The translations under genes were made by a program, and so were the position numbers. Source: Chloroflexota bacterium (GTDB lineage: Bacteria > Chloroflexota > Limnocylindria > Limnocylindrales > CSP1-4). From it: a stretch of 16,453 bases of DNA. The stretch is taken from contig PMJT01000183.1 in the NCBI GenBank assembly GCA_003158495.1, positions 7,557 to 24,009 on the forward strand, given 5' to 3'. A model generated the notes under the pieces. That model did not search any database, had not been told where the DNA came from, and was given only the letters and a program-made list of their open reading frames with translations. Shown one piece after another: positions 1 through 7,380 of the stretch (the stretch's first letter is position 1; every line of letters begins with the position of its first letter).

Positions 1-1
1 G

Positions 2-1030
2 ATCGAGACCGTCTTCAACCGCTTTCCGCGGGTCGTGCGCGACATCGCGACGCGCCTCGACAAGGAAGTCCAGCTCGTCATCGAAGGCAAGGAGACCGAA
101 CTCGACCGGTCCGTGCTCGAGGAAGTCGGGGATCCGCTCGGCCACCTCGTGCGAAATGCCCTGGACCACGGCGTCGAGACGCCGGCCGAGCGCCGCGCCC
201 TCGGCAAGCCACTGCCGGCCACGGTCCGCCTGACGGCGCGCCACGCCGACGGCCGCATCCTGATCACGGTCGAGGATGACGGCAAGGGCATGGATCCCGC
301 GGCGCTGCGCCGGAGTGTGGTCGATAAGGGCATGATGACCCGCGACCAGGCGGAGGCCACGAGCGACGCCGAGATGCTACGCGTGATCTTCATGCCGGGC
401 TTCTCCACGGCCAAGGTCGTAACCGAGGTCTCCGGCCGCGGCGTCGGCATGGATGTCGTCCGCAACAATATCGAGCGCCTCGGCGGCTGGGTCGACGTCA
501 GCAGCGTCCCGGGCCAGGGCACGCGCGTCTCTCTGTCTTTGCCGCTGACGCTCGCCATCATCGGCGCGCTGCTGGTGGAGTCTGGCTCCCGCATCTGCGC
601 CCTGCCGCTCACCGGCGTCGTCGAAACCCTGAGGGTCGAGCCGGCGTCATTCAGCCGAGTCCGGGGCCACAACGTCCTGACGCTGCGCGACCGGGTCATG
701 CCGGTCGAACGGCTCGACAGCGCCCTCGGCGATCCGCCACGGCAGCTCAAGGCCAACGACCGCGGCTTCATCAACCTGGTCGTCGTGCGATCGCGCGACG
801 CCGAGATGGCTCTTGCCGTCGACGCGTTCGTGGGCCAGCACGAGATCGTGCTCAAGTCGCTGAGCGAGGTTACAGGCGAGCGAGTGGGTCTTGCCGGTGC
901 CACGGTCATGGCCGACGGCACCGTCGGGCTTGTCGTCGACATCGCCGCCCTGCTCGACCGCTCAAACTCCCGCGCGGCCTCAGGAGCGGCCGAAGGCTCC
1001 GGCCGGAAGCCCCGCAGCAAAGTCGCCTAA
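2..1030 (+). CDS. cheA: Chemotaxis histidine kinase CheA, 3'-terminal part (5' end outside window)
   Basis: This is the C-terminal part of CheA, the cytoplasmic kinase that takes signals from chemoreceptors and phosphorylates CheY-type regulators. The reading frame is open from base 2, so the GTG at 35 is an internal codon and the P1 phosphotransfer and dimerisation domains lie upstream of the window. The ATP-binding HATPase domain is visible: N box (LVRNALDHG) at about 146-172, G1 box (DDGKGMD) at 275-295, an F-box-like PGFSTA segment near 395-412 and G2 box (GRGVGMD) at 434-454. A CheW-like SH3 regulatory domain (P5) follows from about base 545 to 985, and the protein ends in a short Ser/Arg-rich tail. 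No receiver domain is fused at the C-terminus. All catalytic boxes look intact, so this should be an active kinase. Family assignment is secure; only the missing N-terminus limits it. Confidence 0.96.
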   Translation: METVFNRFPRVVRDIATRLDKEVQLVIEGKETELDRSVLEEVGDPLGHLVRNALDHGVETPAERRALGKPLPATVRLTARHADGRILITVEDDGKGMDPAALRRSVVDKGMMTRDQAEATSDAEMLRVIFMPGFSTAKVVTEVSGRGVGMDVVRNNIERLGGWVDVSSVPGQGTRVSLSLPLTLAIIGALLVESGSRICALPLTGVVETLRVEPASFSRVRGHNVLTLRDRVMPVERLDSALGDPPRQLKANDRGFINLVVVRSRDAEMALAVDAFVGQHEIVLKSLSEVTGERVGLAGATVMADGTVGLVVDIAALLDRSNSRAASGAAEGSGRKPRSKVA

Positions 1031-1322
1031 CGCCCGACCAACGCGCTGCAGCCGGCGGATAGCATCGGTCCGACATCGTCCGTCGGCGTCCGCGACGTTC
1101 GCCGGGCGACTGGCCGGGGCACGTCTGGACCTGGAATTCGGCTCCGAGCGCATCTCGTGAGGCTACCCGTCGTCGGCCGCATCGATCCACGCGTGCTGCC
1201 TCTGCGCCTTGCCGCGAGCTCCCGCGATCGCCCGGCCGAATAGTCGGTTCAACCGCGCCGACACACCGACGAGACACACGGCGATTGTCGCGGAGAAGCT
1301 CGGGGCCGCGCCTTCGGGCACG

Positions 1323-1352
1323 TTGACATGGGCGTCAGTGCGTTCGGATAAT
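1323..1352 (+). promoter_or_regulatory. Sigma70-type promoter for the ArsR-GNAT gene
   Basis: A perfect -35 hexamer TTGACA lies at 1323-1328 and a -10 hexamer GATAAT (5 of 6 matches to TATAAT) at 1347-1352, with an 18-nt spacer. Transcription would start near 1359, giving a leader of about 30 nt before the ATG at 1388. The rest of the 1031-1387 gap holds no credible gene: its short open frames lack recognisable content. I saw no convincing terminator for cheA there. Confidence 0.7.
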
Positions 1353-1366
1353 CGGGAAAACCCGAT
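1351..1366 (+). promoter_or_regulatory. Palindromic operator candidate overlapping the promoter start site
   Basis: A perfect inverted repeat, ATCGGG-AAAA-CCCGAT, overlaps the end of the -10 box and the predicted transcription start. A GGAT just before the left arm and the ATCC formed at the end of the right arm extend the symmetry imperfectly. ArsR-family repressors are dimers that typically bind such dyads over their own promoter, so autorepression by the downstream gene is the natural inference. Binding is not shown by the sequence. Confidence 0.5.
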
Positions 1367-1387
1367 CCACGGCAAGGGAGCGACTCG

Positions 1388-2224
1388 ATGAAGCGACTTG
1401 AGCAGAACCAGACCCCGGCCGAATCGCGCGCCCTGCAGCTGCTTCGGGCTCTCGGCTCCCCGGCCCGACTACGTATCGTCGAGATCGTCGCCGAGCGGAA
1501 GGACTGCACCGCTGCCCAGTTGGCCGTGGAAGTGGGCCTCGCCCAGTCGAGCTTGTTCGAGCACCTGGCCGCTCTGCGCGATGCAGGCATCGTCGAAGTG
1601 AGCGGCGATGGGCCGAACCACTATTACGGCCTGGATCCATCGGTCCTCGACTCGCTGGCCGCTTACCTCGGCGGCATTGGCGGCCGGACGCGCGGCTGGC
1701 CCTCACCCGCGGGCGCCGGGCCCAATGGCAGCATCATCATCCGTGACGCGACACTGGACGACGCCCCGGCCATCGCCCGCATCTACAACCAGGGCATCGA
1801 GGACCGGACCGCCACGCTCGAGACTCAACTCCGATCGGCCGAGGAGCGGGCCGAGTGGCTCGTCGCCCACGACGAACGCCATCCAGTGCTGCTTGCCGTG
1901 GACCCGGCGGGAGCGGCGCTTGGCTGGTGTTCGCTCAACCGCTTCAACCCGCGGGCCGCCTACGACCATGTCGCGGACATCTCGGTCTTCGTGGCCCGGG
2001 AGTCGCGCGGCCGCGGCGTCGGCGACGCGATGCTGACTGGCCTGGAGGGACGAGCCCGTGCCCTGGCCTACCACAAGATGGTGCTGGCGGCGTTCCCGAC
2101 GAACCTCCCCGGCGTGCGCCTCTACCAGCGCCACGGCTTCCTGACCGTGGGCACCTACCACGAGCAGGGCATGCTCGAAGGGCGCTGGGTCGACGTCGTG
2201 GTGATGGAGAAGATCCTGGGCTGA
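1388..2224 (+). CDS. ArsR-family transcription regulator fused to a GNAT N-acetyltransferase (PAT/ArsN-like)
   Basis: This 278-residue protein joins two domains. Residues about 14-95 form an ArsR-type winged helix-turn-helix (LGSPARLRIVEI, then AAQLAVEVGLAQSSLFEHLAALRDAGIV, given here in two parts of one domain with the wing near 70-81). Residues about 115-275 form a GNAT domain resembling phosphinothricin/arsinothricin acetyltransferases: it starts IIIRDATLDDAPAIARIYN, has the acetyl-CoA loop RGRGVG at 207-212 and ends WVDVVVMEKIL. The classic ELCVCDL metal-binding motif of ArsR is absent; only one cysteine (C40) lies nearby, so metalloid sensing is uncertain. A good ribosome binding site (AAGGGAG, 1374-1380) fixes the start, and a strong promoter with a dyad precedes it. 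Inference: a self-regulated enzyme acetylating a toxic or antibiotic-like amine, perhaps an amino-acid analogue. Domain calls are confident; the substrate is unknown. Confidence 0.88.
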   Translation: MKRLEQNQTPAESRALQLLRALGSPARLRIVEIVAERKDCTAAQLAVEVGLAQSSLFEHLAALRDAGIVEVSGDGPNHYYGLDPSVLDSLAAYLGGIGGRTRGWPSPAGAGPNGSIIIRDATLDDAPAIARIYNQGIEDRTATLETQLRSAEERAEWLVAHDERHPVLLAVDPAGAALGWCSLNRFNPRAAYDHVADISVFVARESRGRGVGDAMLTGLEGRARALAYHKMVLAAFPTNLPGVRLYQRHGFLTVGTYHEQGMLEGRWVDVVVMEKILG

Positions 2225-2235
2225 CGCACGTCGAG

Positions 2236-2260
2236 GGCCGGCGCGGTGGTCCAACCGGCC
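2236..2260. terminator. Possible bidirectional terminator between convergent genes
   Basis: GGCCGG (2236-2241) pairs with CCGGCC (2255-2260) around a 13-nt loop, in the 35-nt gap between two convergent genes and touching the stop codon of the minus-strand gene. There is no T tract on either side, so this is only a candidate. Confidence 0.3.
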
Positions 2261-2646
2261 TACGGGTAGCCGTCGCGCAGGTACTCGACGTACTTGTTCG
2301 GCCCCACGTGAAGGTAGACGTGGTCGGCATACGAGCCACCGACGGTGGGATACGTCAGCAGGGAGAGTACGGGTACCTTGCCGACAGTCGGCTCGACAAC
2401 GAAGCCGGGTGCGACAGCGGCGGTCAGCTCCGTCGATTCCTCGAGCGTGTACGAGGGCCCGCAGAACGGAAATCGGAGATATTCCGGCGCGCCGAAACGC
2501 CCATCCGTCGGCTTCAACGCAATCTGGATGAACATGCCCGTGCCCACGATGCACACGCCCAAGATGGCCGCCAGGACCACGGCCGCCGCCGCAAAGTCCG
2601 CTCGGTTGGGCAGTCTCGGCCTCGGTAGCCCCACCCGCACAGGCAT
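2260..2646 (-). CDS. Small single-pass membrane protein of unknown function
   Basis: I do not recognise a family for this 128-residue protein. It has an arginine-rich N-terminus (residues 1-16), one clear hydrophobic membrane segment at about 18-43, and a polar C-terminal part of about 85 residues rich in Gly, Pro and Tyr. The positive-inside rule puts that C-terminal part outside the cytoplasm. The hydrophobic segment has no lipobox and no obvious cleavage site, so it is more likely an anchor than a signal peptide. The gene is credible because a near-perfect ribosome binding site (AAGGAGGG, plus-strand positions 2652-2659) sits 5-6 nt before its ATG. It lies downstream of the HD-GYP gene on the same strand with a 118-bp gap, so co-transcription is possible but not shown. 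Confidence 0.7.
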   Translation of the reverse strand: MPVRVGLPRPRLPNRADFAAAAVVLAAILGVCIVGTGMFIQIALKPTDGRFGAPEYLRFPFCGPSYTLEESTELTAAVAPGFVVEPTVGKVPVLSLLTYPTVGGSYADHVYLHVGPNKYVEYLRDGYP

Positions 2647-2764
2647 CGGCGCCCTCCTTGCGGGGCTGCTGTAGCACCCGGAAGCCGGATCTGTCCACCC
2701 AGACCGGCCTATCCGGGAGATCGAAGGACCGTGCCCGCTCGCGGCCGCACGTCTCCGGCTCGGT

Positions 2765-3793
2765 TCAGCCGGCCGCCTTCATGCACCCGGCCAGTTCCTG
2801 GCCGTCGATCCGCGTCGTTATGGCGTTGAACCCGCCCAGCAGGCGGATCAACTCGCGCAGGATCTCGTCGTTGAACTGGCCGCGCATGGCGACACGCATG
2901 ACGTGAAGAGCATCGAAGGCGGTGACGGCGGCGCGGTACGGCCGGCGCGTAGTAAGCGCGTCGAAGGCGTCGACGATCGCGACGAGCTGGGCGTCGATCG
3001 GGATGCCCGTAGCCATCCGGCCGGCCGGGTAGCCCGAGCCGTCGCAGCGTTCGTGGTGCTCGGCGACGATGTGCGCGTAGGAGGGCGGGTAGCCCTGCGC
3101 CCTGATGACCATTTCGTGCCCGGACTTCACATGGGTCCGCATCACCTGCCACTCCGGCCCGTCGAGTGAAGAGGGCTTGTCCAGGACTACGCGCGGGACG
3201 CGGTTCTTGCCAATGTCGTGGAGCAACCCCCCTCGGGCCACATCTCTGATCGTGTCCGTCGGCCCGAGCTGCATGAAGCGGGCCAGCACGATCCCGTACA
3301 CCGCCGTGTTGATAGCGTGGGCATGCGTAGCCACATGCTTCTGCATCGTCGCCACCATCGCCCAGACCATTTCCTCGTCCTCGAGCAGGTGGATCGTGAT
3401 CGAGTCGATGACCTTATGGGTCAGCAGAAGGCCGTCGTGATCGAGTGCGTTCTCGCGGGTGAAGACGGGCATCAGCACTTTCGCCGCTATCGAGTACGCA
3501 GTCTTGCTGCGCTCGGCCGGACTCACCTTCGGGTTCGCCAGGACCCTCGGCAGGGAGGCCGCAAGGGCGCCGCGCAGCAGATCCGAGTCGATCTCGCGGA
3601 CGAGGAACGACATGCCTCGCTGCGCCCGGGCTATGACCTTGCGCAGGTCGCCTCCCTTCGACGCGTACAGGATAGGCCGGGGACCGCGCCAGATGTACAG
3701 GTCACATGGCAGCGTGGAGATATCGGTCAGCACCCGGGCTGGCACCGGCTCGTATCCGGGAGGGGCAGGTGTTATGAGCTGTTGAGCCGACAT
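2765..3793 (-). CDS. HD-GYP domain protein, predicted cyclic-di-GMP phosphodiesterase
   Basis: This 342-residue protein carries a C-terminal HD-GYP domain (about residues 145-320), the class of metal-dependent phosphodiesterase that hydrolyses c-di-GMP. The key motifs are all present: HDIGK with H192-D193, the H246-H247-E248 motif, DGSGYP at 251-256 with the GYP triplet, and the following VDAFDALTTRRPYR segment. H157 and H159 precede the HD pair as in other family members. The N-terminal 90 residues resemble the DUF3391-type domain often found in front of HD-GYP. There is no membrane segment or receiver domain, so it should be cytoplasmic. It is divergent from cheR across a 181-bp gap. c-di-GMP degradation normally favours motility, which fits its place in a motility locus. 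The start has only a weak ribosome binding site (GAGAAG). The family call is firm; actual enzyme activity is inferred. Confidence 0.93.
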   Translation of the reverse strand: MSAQQLITPAPPGYEPVPARVLTDISTLPCDLYIWRGPRPILYASKGGDLRKVIARAQRGMSFLVREIDSDLLRGALAASLPRVLANPKVSPAERSKTAYSIAAKVLMPVFTRENALDHDGLLLTHKVIDSITIHLLEDEEMVWAMVATMQKHVATHAHAINTAVYGIVLARFMQLGPTDTIRDVARGGLLHDIGKNRVPRVVLDKPSSLDGPEWQVMRTHVKSGHEMVIRAQGYPPSYAHIVAEHHERCDGSGYPAGRMATGIPIDAQLVAIVDAFDALTTRRPYRAAVTAFDALHVMRVAMRGQFNDEILRELIRLLGGFNAITTRIDGQELAGCMKAAG

Positions 3794-3939
3794 CTATCTT
3801 CTCGACCCGGGGGCTGCTATCACTTGAGAAGTCGGGCCCGAGGCGAGCACCCTTGAGGTGGAGCGCTCCACGACCGGCGTCCGGGCTCGGGCAGAGGGTC
3901 CGTTTCGGGGCTGAGGCGCCCGGCCACGCCGTCCGGGGG

Positions 3940-3966
3940 TCAACTCCGGCTCACGGCGGCCGATAC
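3940..3966 (+). promoter_or_regulatory. Flagellar sigma28/sigmaD-type promoter for cheR
   Basis: TCAA (3940-3943) and GCCGATAC (3959-3966) are separated by 15 nt, matching the known sigma28/sigmaD layout TAAA-N14-16-GCCGATAW at 10 of 12 core positions. The same TCAA/GCCGATA pair is found before fliS and fliD in this window. The predicted start of transcription falls at about 3972-3975, practically on the cheR ATG at 3975, which has no visible ribosome binding site. Confidence 0.6.
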
Positions 3967-3974
3967 CTATTCCG

Positions 3975-4814
3975 ATGGACACACAGCCTCGCCCCGAGCG
4001 CCCACCTATCTTCACCTCGTTCACACCAACACCCGAGTTGGACACCGTCGCCTACGACCGCATGGCGCGCGAGGTTCGCAGCCTGCTCGGCATCGACCTG
4101 TCGCAGTACAAGCCGGCCCAGGTCTGGCGCCGCGTCAACGGCTTTGCCAGCGCCCGCGGTCTGCCCGATGCCGACACGCTCGTCAAGAAGGCCCGCGAGG
4201 ACGCCGGCCTGCGTCAGGCCTTCCTCGACATGCTGACGATCAACGTCAGCGAGTTCTTCCGCAACCCGGAAGCCTGGGAGGCCATGACCAGCCAGTACCT
4301 CAAGCCGTTGCTCCTCGGCCGCCTGCCGATCCGCATCTGGAGCGCAGGCTGCTCATTGGGCTACGAACCCTTCACTATCGCGATGCTCTGCCGGGAGATC
4401 GCGCCCCAGACGCCCGTCCACATCCTGGCCACGGACCTCGACGAGACAATCCTGGCTCGAGCCCGCAAGGCTCTCTACGCCGAGAACCAGATGGCCGGCG
4501 TCTCTCCCGCGCGACGAGCCCACTTCTTCCGCAAAGTGGACGCCGGCTGGGAGGCCAATTCCGAGCTCCAGTCGATGATCACGTGGCGGCGCCACGACCT
4601 GCTGCGCGATCCCTACGAGAAGCCCTTCGAGATCATCTGCTGCCGGAATGTGGTCATCTACTTCACCGAGGCGGCAAAAACCGACCTGTACTCCCGGTTC
4701 TGCGAGTCGCTCCGACCGAACGGGATTCTCTTCCTTGGGGCCACGGAGTCGATCCCCAACCCCCGGTCCGTCGGCCTGACGCCGGCCGGCCTGACGTTCT
4801 ACCAGCGTCGCTGA
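3975..4814 (+). CDS. cheR: Chemotaxis receptor methyltransferase CheR
   Basis: CheR transfers methyl groups from S-adenosylmethionine to glutamates of chemoreceptors, the adaptation step of chemotaxis, in the cytoplasm. The 279-residue protein has the expected two parts: an N-terminal helical domain (about 25-85, LGIDLSQYKPAQVWRR) and a SAM-binding methyltransferase domain. Typical motifs are INVSEFFR at 89-96, the SAM motif IWSAGCSLGYEPFTIAM at 121-137, LATDLD at 151-156, ICCRNVVIYF at 221-230 and LFLGATES at 252-259. The SAM motif reads G-Y-E-P where most CheR proteins have G-E-E-P; the second glutamate (E131) is kept. There is no C-terminal pentapeptide-binding or TPR extension. A sigma28-like promoter lies directly upstream, so the mRNA may be nearly leaderless; a start at M30 is possible but would cut into the N-terminal domain. 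Confidence 0.95.
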   Translation: MDTQPRPERPPIFTSFTPTPELDTVAYDRMAREVRSLLGIDLSQYKPAQVWRRVNGFASARGLPDADTLVKKAREDAGLRQAFLDMLTINVSEFFRNPEAWEAMTSQYLKPLLLGRLPIRIWSAGCSLGYEPFTIAMLCREIAPQTPVHILATDLDETILARARKALYAENQMAGVSPARRAHFFRKVDAGWEANSELQSMITWRRHDLLRDPYEKPFEIICCRNVVIYFTEAAKTDLYSRFCESLRPNGILFLGATESIPNPRSVGLTPAGLTFYQRR

Positions 4815-4957
4815 TCGGGTAGGTCGCTCACCGCGCCGGTGCATTCCCACAATTGAGATCAGGTTGCGATAGCTACTTCTTGGAGCCGGGGTCCTACCCA
4901 ATACCATGCAAATACCGCATGCCGAGGTACCCGCCTGTGGGCTACCTTCTTGCTCGC

Positions 4958-5404
4958 ATGACAAGTCCGACGCCCCTCCACCCCATTTCTCCTAGGTCTC
5001 CATGCGTACTGGTCGTGGACGACGACGAGTACGTCCACGGAGCCCTGGAGGCGGCTCTGCGCGGCCTGCGTGTACATCTTTTGACGGCCCACACGGCGGC
5101 CGAGGGTGAGGCTCTCGCACTCCAATACCGACCGCTTCTCGCGATCGTCGACGTCGGCCTGCCAGATCGCGACGGCTATCGCCTGACGGCCGACATGCGC
5201 AGCTGCCAGACCCTGGCATCGATGCGGATCCTGATCCTCACCGGCCAGTCTCCCGACGAGCGGGCGGCGCGCAACGCCGGTGCCAACGGCCTGGTCCAGA
5301 AGCCGTTCCGCCTCCACCACTTCCTCGACCTGGTCCGCGAACAGCTCGGCAACAGGGACCACGAGGAAGCGCGCCTGCCGGCAATCCTGGCCCGCGGCGC
5401 CTGA
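4958..5404 (+). CDS. Single-domain response regulator (CheY-like receiver)
   Basis: This is a stand-alone phosphoacceptor receiver domain with no output domain, 148 residues from the ATG at 4958. The active site is complete: acidic pair D21-D22 (VLVVDDDEY), phosphorylated aspartate D65 (AIVDVGLPDRDGY), threonine T95 (ILILTGQ) and lysine K115 (VQKPF). CheA could phosphorylate it, and it could act as CheY on the flagellar switch or as a phosphate sink, but the sequence does not say which. It starts 143 bp after cheR on the same strand. The frame extends upstream to an ATG at 4919 and a TTG at 4853; I chose 4958 because the receiver fold begins about 15 residues later and the upstream extension has no family resemblance. 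No start has a good ribosome binding site. The last 15 residues are a short tail. Confidence 0.85.
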   Translation: MTSPTPLHPISPRSPCVLVVDDDEYVHGALEAALRGLRVHLLTAHTAAEGEALALQYRPLLAIVDVGLPDRDGYRLTADMRSCQTLASMRILILTGQSPDERAARNAGANGLVQKPFRLHHFLDLVREQLGNRDHEEARLPAILARGA

Positions 5405-5471
5405 CCCGCTCCCAGCGCGGCCCGTGACGGCCGATGACGACGGCTTCACCCGCCCCTGGTTCTGCTCCGAG

Positions 5472-6374
5472 TCAGTGTTCGGCGCACTCGTCCATGACCG
5501 CGAACGATGTCAGCGCCACGAGCCCCTGCCTGGTTCGGACCAGCAGCTTCTCGTCGTAGTCCAGGGCAAGCTCGCCCGGCGGCACCGCGTCGAATTCCGC
5601 GAGCAGGTAGGGGTTCCGAACGAGCCGCGCGTCGAAGACGCGGATCGTGCGGCCGCCCAGCCGGCAGACGGCGCCCTGGGTCCTGACGCCGAAGGCCCGG
5701 ACGCGCGTCAGGATCTCCATATCGTCCATCGTCGCGAGATCCAGACTCATGTCGCCGGCGCGCCGGGAGTAGTGCGAACCGACCGGGGCTTGCTCGGTTC
5801 CGGCGAGGCTGAAACCCGAGTCTACGAGGGCCCGCATGCCCTCGGTGAAGACCGCGACCTCGAGCCGGAAGGCGATGTGGTACAGGAGCCCGAGGTCCAG
5901 GTCGTCCGTGATGTCGACGCGCTCCTGGGCGATGGTCCGCCCAGTATCCACGCCGCCTGACATGAAGTGCATCGTCGCCCCGATCTGGCTCCGACCGCGC
6001 AGGACGGCCCCATTGACCGGGTGCCTACCCCGCATCTCCGGCAGTGGCGATGGATGGACGTTTACGAAGAGCCGGCCCAGCCTGGCCAGGCGATCGACCG
6101 GCAGGACAATCGGACAGCCATTCGAGACCAGGAGGTCGAACGGTGTGCGGTCCAGCGCGTCGACTAGGCGTGGCGCCTCGCCGGGTTCGAAGGCCTCGAA
6201 GGGACGCCCCAGCTCGGCCAGGCGTGCGGCCAGTGCGCTTCCGGCGACCGCCCAGGTCCACTCCACGGCAAGCTCGGGAAGCTCGAGTGCGGCTTCGAAG
6301 ACGCCGCTGCGGTTGCCCACGAACAGGACGCGTCGTCTGGGCTGATCCGCCCCGAGCCCCACCGCGTGGGTCAT
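5472..6374 (-). CDS. Formyltransferase family protein, probable sugar N-formyltransferase
   Basis: The 300-residue protein has a formyltransferase domain (about 14-210) of the type that moves a formyl group from N10-formyltetrahydrofolate to an amine. The catalytic triad of the family can be read directly: N105 and H107 in FVNVHPSPLPEMRG, and D143 in GGVDTG. The N-terminal Rossmann part begins RVLFVGN at about 15-21. The C-terminal 90 residues are less typical. It is too unlike methionyl-tRNA formyltransferase and purine GART in context and C-terminus to call either; placed as the last gene of an operon with two aminotransferases and a glycosyltransferase, it most likely formylates the amino group of a nucleotide-linked amino sugar. 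Its ATG overlaps the upstream stop codon by 4 nt (ATGA), showing translational coupling. It converges on the response-regulator gene, with 67 bp between; that gap has only a weak 5-bp hairpin. Confidence 0.85.
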   Translation of the reverse strand: MTHAVGLGADQPRRRVLFVGNRSGVFEAALELPELAVEWTWAVAGSALAARLAELGRPFEAFEPGEAPRLVDALDRTPFDLLVSNGCPIVLPVDRLARLGRLFVNVHPSPLPEMRGRHPVNGAVLRGRSQIGATMHFMSGGVDTGRTIAQERVDITDDLDLGLLYHIAFRLEVAVFTEGMRALVDSGFSLAGTEQAPVGSHYSRRAGDMSLDLATMDDMEILTRVRAFGVRTQGAVCRLGGRTIRVFDARLVRNPYLLAEFDAVPPGELALDYDEKLLVRTRQGLVALTSFAVMDECAEH

Positions 6375-7378
6375 GCTGCGTCCCTCCCAGGGAACTCACC
6401 GGCCCGGTAGGCCGGGAAGTATCCGCCGTCCCCGATGCTCCGGCCGCCACGCGCGCCGTCCGGCCCAGAGACGGCGCCGACGAGGTACCCATACCGCTCG
6501 GGACGCAGCACGCTGCCGCAAAGATAGACCGGCCGACTTCCCGTGGCCCAACCGCTCTTGAAAGCGGTGAGTCCGTCCTGCCGCTCCCCTACCCCGGCGC
6601 CGGCCCCGAGATCGAGCCAATCCACGCGGCCGCGGAAATACTCGACGGCGGCCCAATACAGGGCGTACGAGACGCGGACGTCGTAGCCGGCCTCGCTCGA
6701 GGCCGCCAGGTGGCTGTAGGCGACGCGTTCTGTGCCGGATCTGCCGTAGACGCCCGATTCGCAGACACTTGTCCCTGCCTCGTACCAGATCTGAGCCCCC
6801 ACCGCGGTCCCATCCTGGAGTGCTCGGAAGAGGACGACGCCGGCGACCTGCAGCTGGCGGGCAAACGAGGCGGCGCTGAAGCGCCGCAGGCCGCCGATCT
6901 CGTGACGCTCGATGAGACCAGAGTAGAGCCGAGTCCACTCCCCGGCGAATTCCTGCGGACTCCGGGATACGTCGACCTGGACCCTTTTGAGTGCCCGGCG
7001 GGCGTAGTAGCGATGATGCGCGGACACGATACCGTCGATCGGCCTTGCCAGTTCGGCGACGAAGTGGTTCTTGAACGGCCTGACCCTGTCGAATGTTTCG
7101 CGGAGCAGCGACTCGTGGTACTGGCCGAACGGATCGGCCACGAGCGTCACCGACACCAGGCGGTCGCGCAATGCGTCGAGGTCCTTCCCGAGAGCCGTCC
7201 AATCTTGACAGGCAAAGAGCGGATACGGCCCCATCGCGTCGCGGTCCGCCGTTCCCGGGACGGGGCGCTCCAGAAGCCAGCCGCCGCTGCCTGGAAGGGA
7301 GGTCGGCCGGCCGAACTCGCCGAAGGCGGCCGCGTAGGCGCCATCGGCATAGCCAAGGGCCGGGCTCGGGTCGAGCAT
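6371..7378 (-). CDS. FemAB/BioF2-like GNAT-fold acyltransferase
   Basis: This 335-residue protein resembles the Acetyltransf_6 (BioF2-like, FemAB-related) family of GNAT-fold acyltransferases. The core runs from about residue 105 to 285. Family features seen are the RRALKR segment (127-132), the strands around VVLFRALQDGTAVGAQIWYE, YSHLAAS, VDWLDLGAGAG (252-262) and LTAFKSGWATG (270-280), the last resembling the K-x2-W signature near the end of the fold. It probably acylates an amine on a sugar made by the neighbouring aminotransferases; the acyl donor and acceptor cannot be read. The start ATG at 7378 is two bases from the upstream stop; a GTG that overlaps that stop (GTGA) is an equally good start. 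The frame remains open further upstream, but that part lies inside the aminotransferase gene and has unrelated composition. The stop overlaps the formyltransferase start. Confidence 0.78.
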   Translation of the reverse strand: MLDPSPALGYADGAYAAAFGEFGRPTSLPGSGGWLLERPVPGTADRDAMGPYPLFACQDWTALGKDLDALRDRLVSVTLVADPFGQYHESLLRETFDRVRPFKNHFVAELARPIDGIVSAHHRYYARRALKRVQVDVSRSPQEFAGEWTRLYSGLIERHEIGGLRRFSAASFARQLQVAGVVLFRALQDGTAVGAQIWYEAGTSVCESGVYGRSGTERVAYSHLAASSEAGYDVRVSYALYWAAVEYFRGRVDWLDLGAGAGVGERQDGLTAFKSGWATGSRPVYLCGSVLRPERYGYLVGAVSGPDGARGGRSIGDGGYFPAYRAGEFPGRDAA

Positions 7379-7380
7379 GG

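Noticed and set aside
1163..1391. Short open frames in the gap between cheA and the ArsR-GNAT gene
   Set aside because: They have no ribosome binding site or family resemblance, and one overlaps the strong promoter and operator.
2755..2772. Hairpin CCGGCT/AGCCGG at the HD-GYP stop codon as a terminator
   Set aside because: A 6-bp stem that overlaps the stop codon with no T tract; such stems are expected by chance at this GC content.
5418..5433. Hairpin between the response regulator and the formyltransferase as a terminator
   Set aside because: Only a 5-bp stem with no T tract; too weak for this GC-rich sequence.
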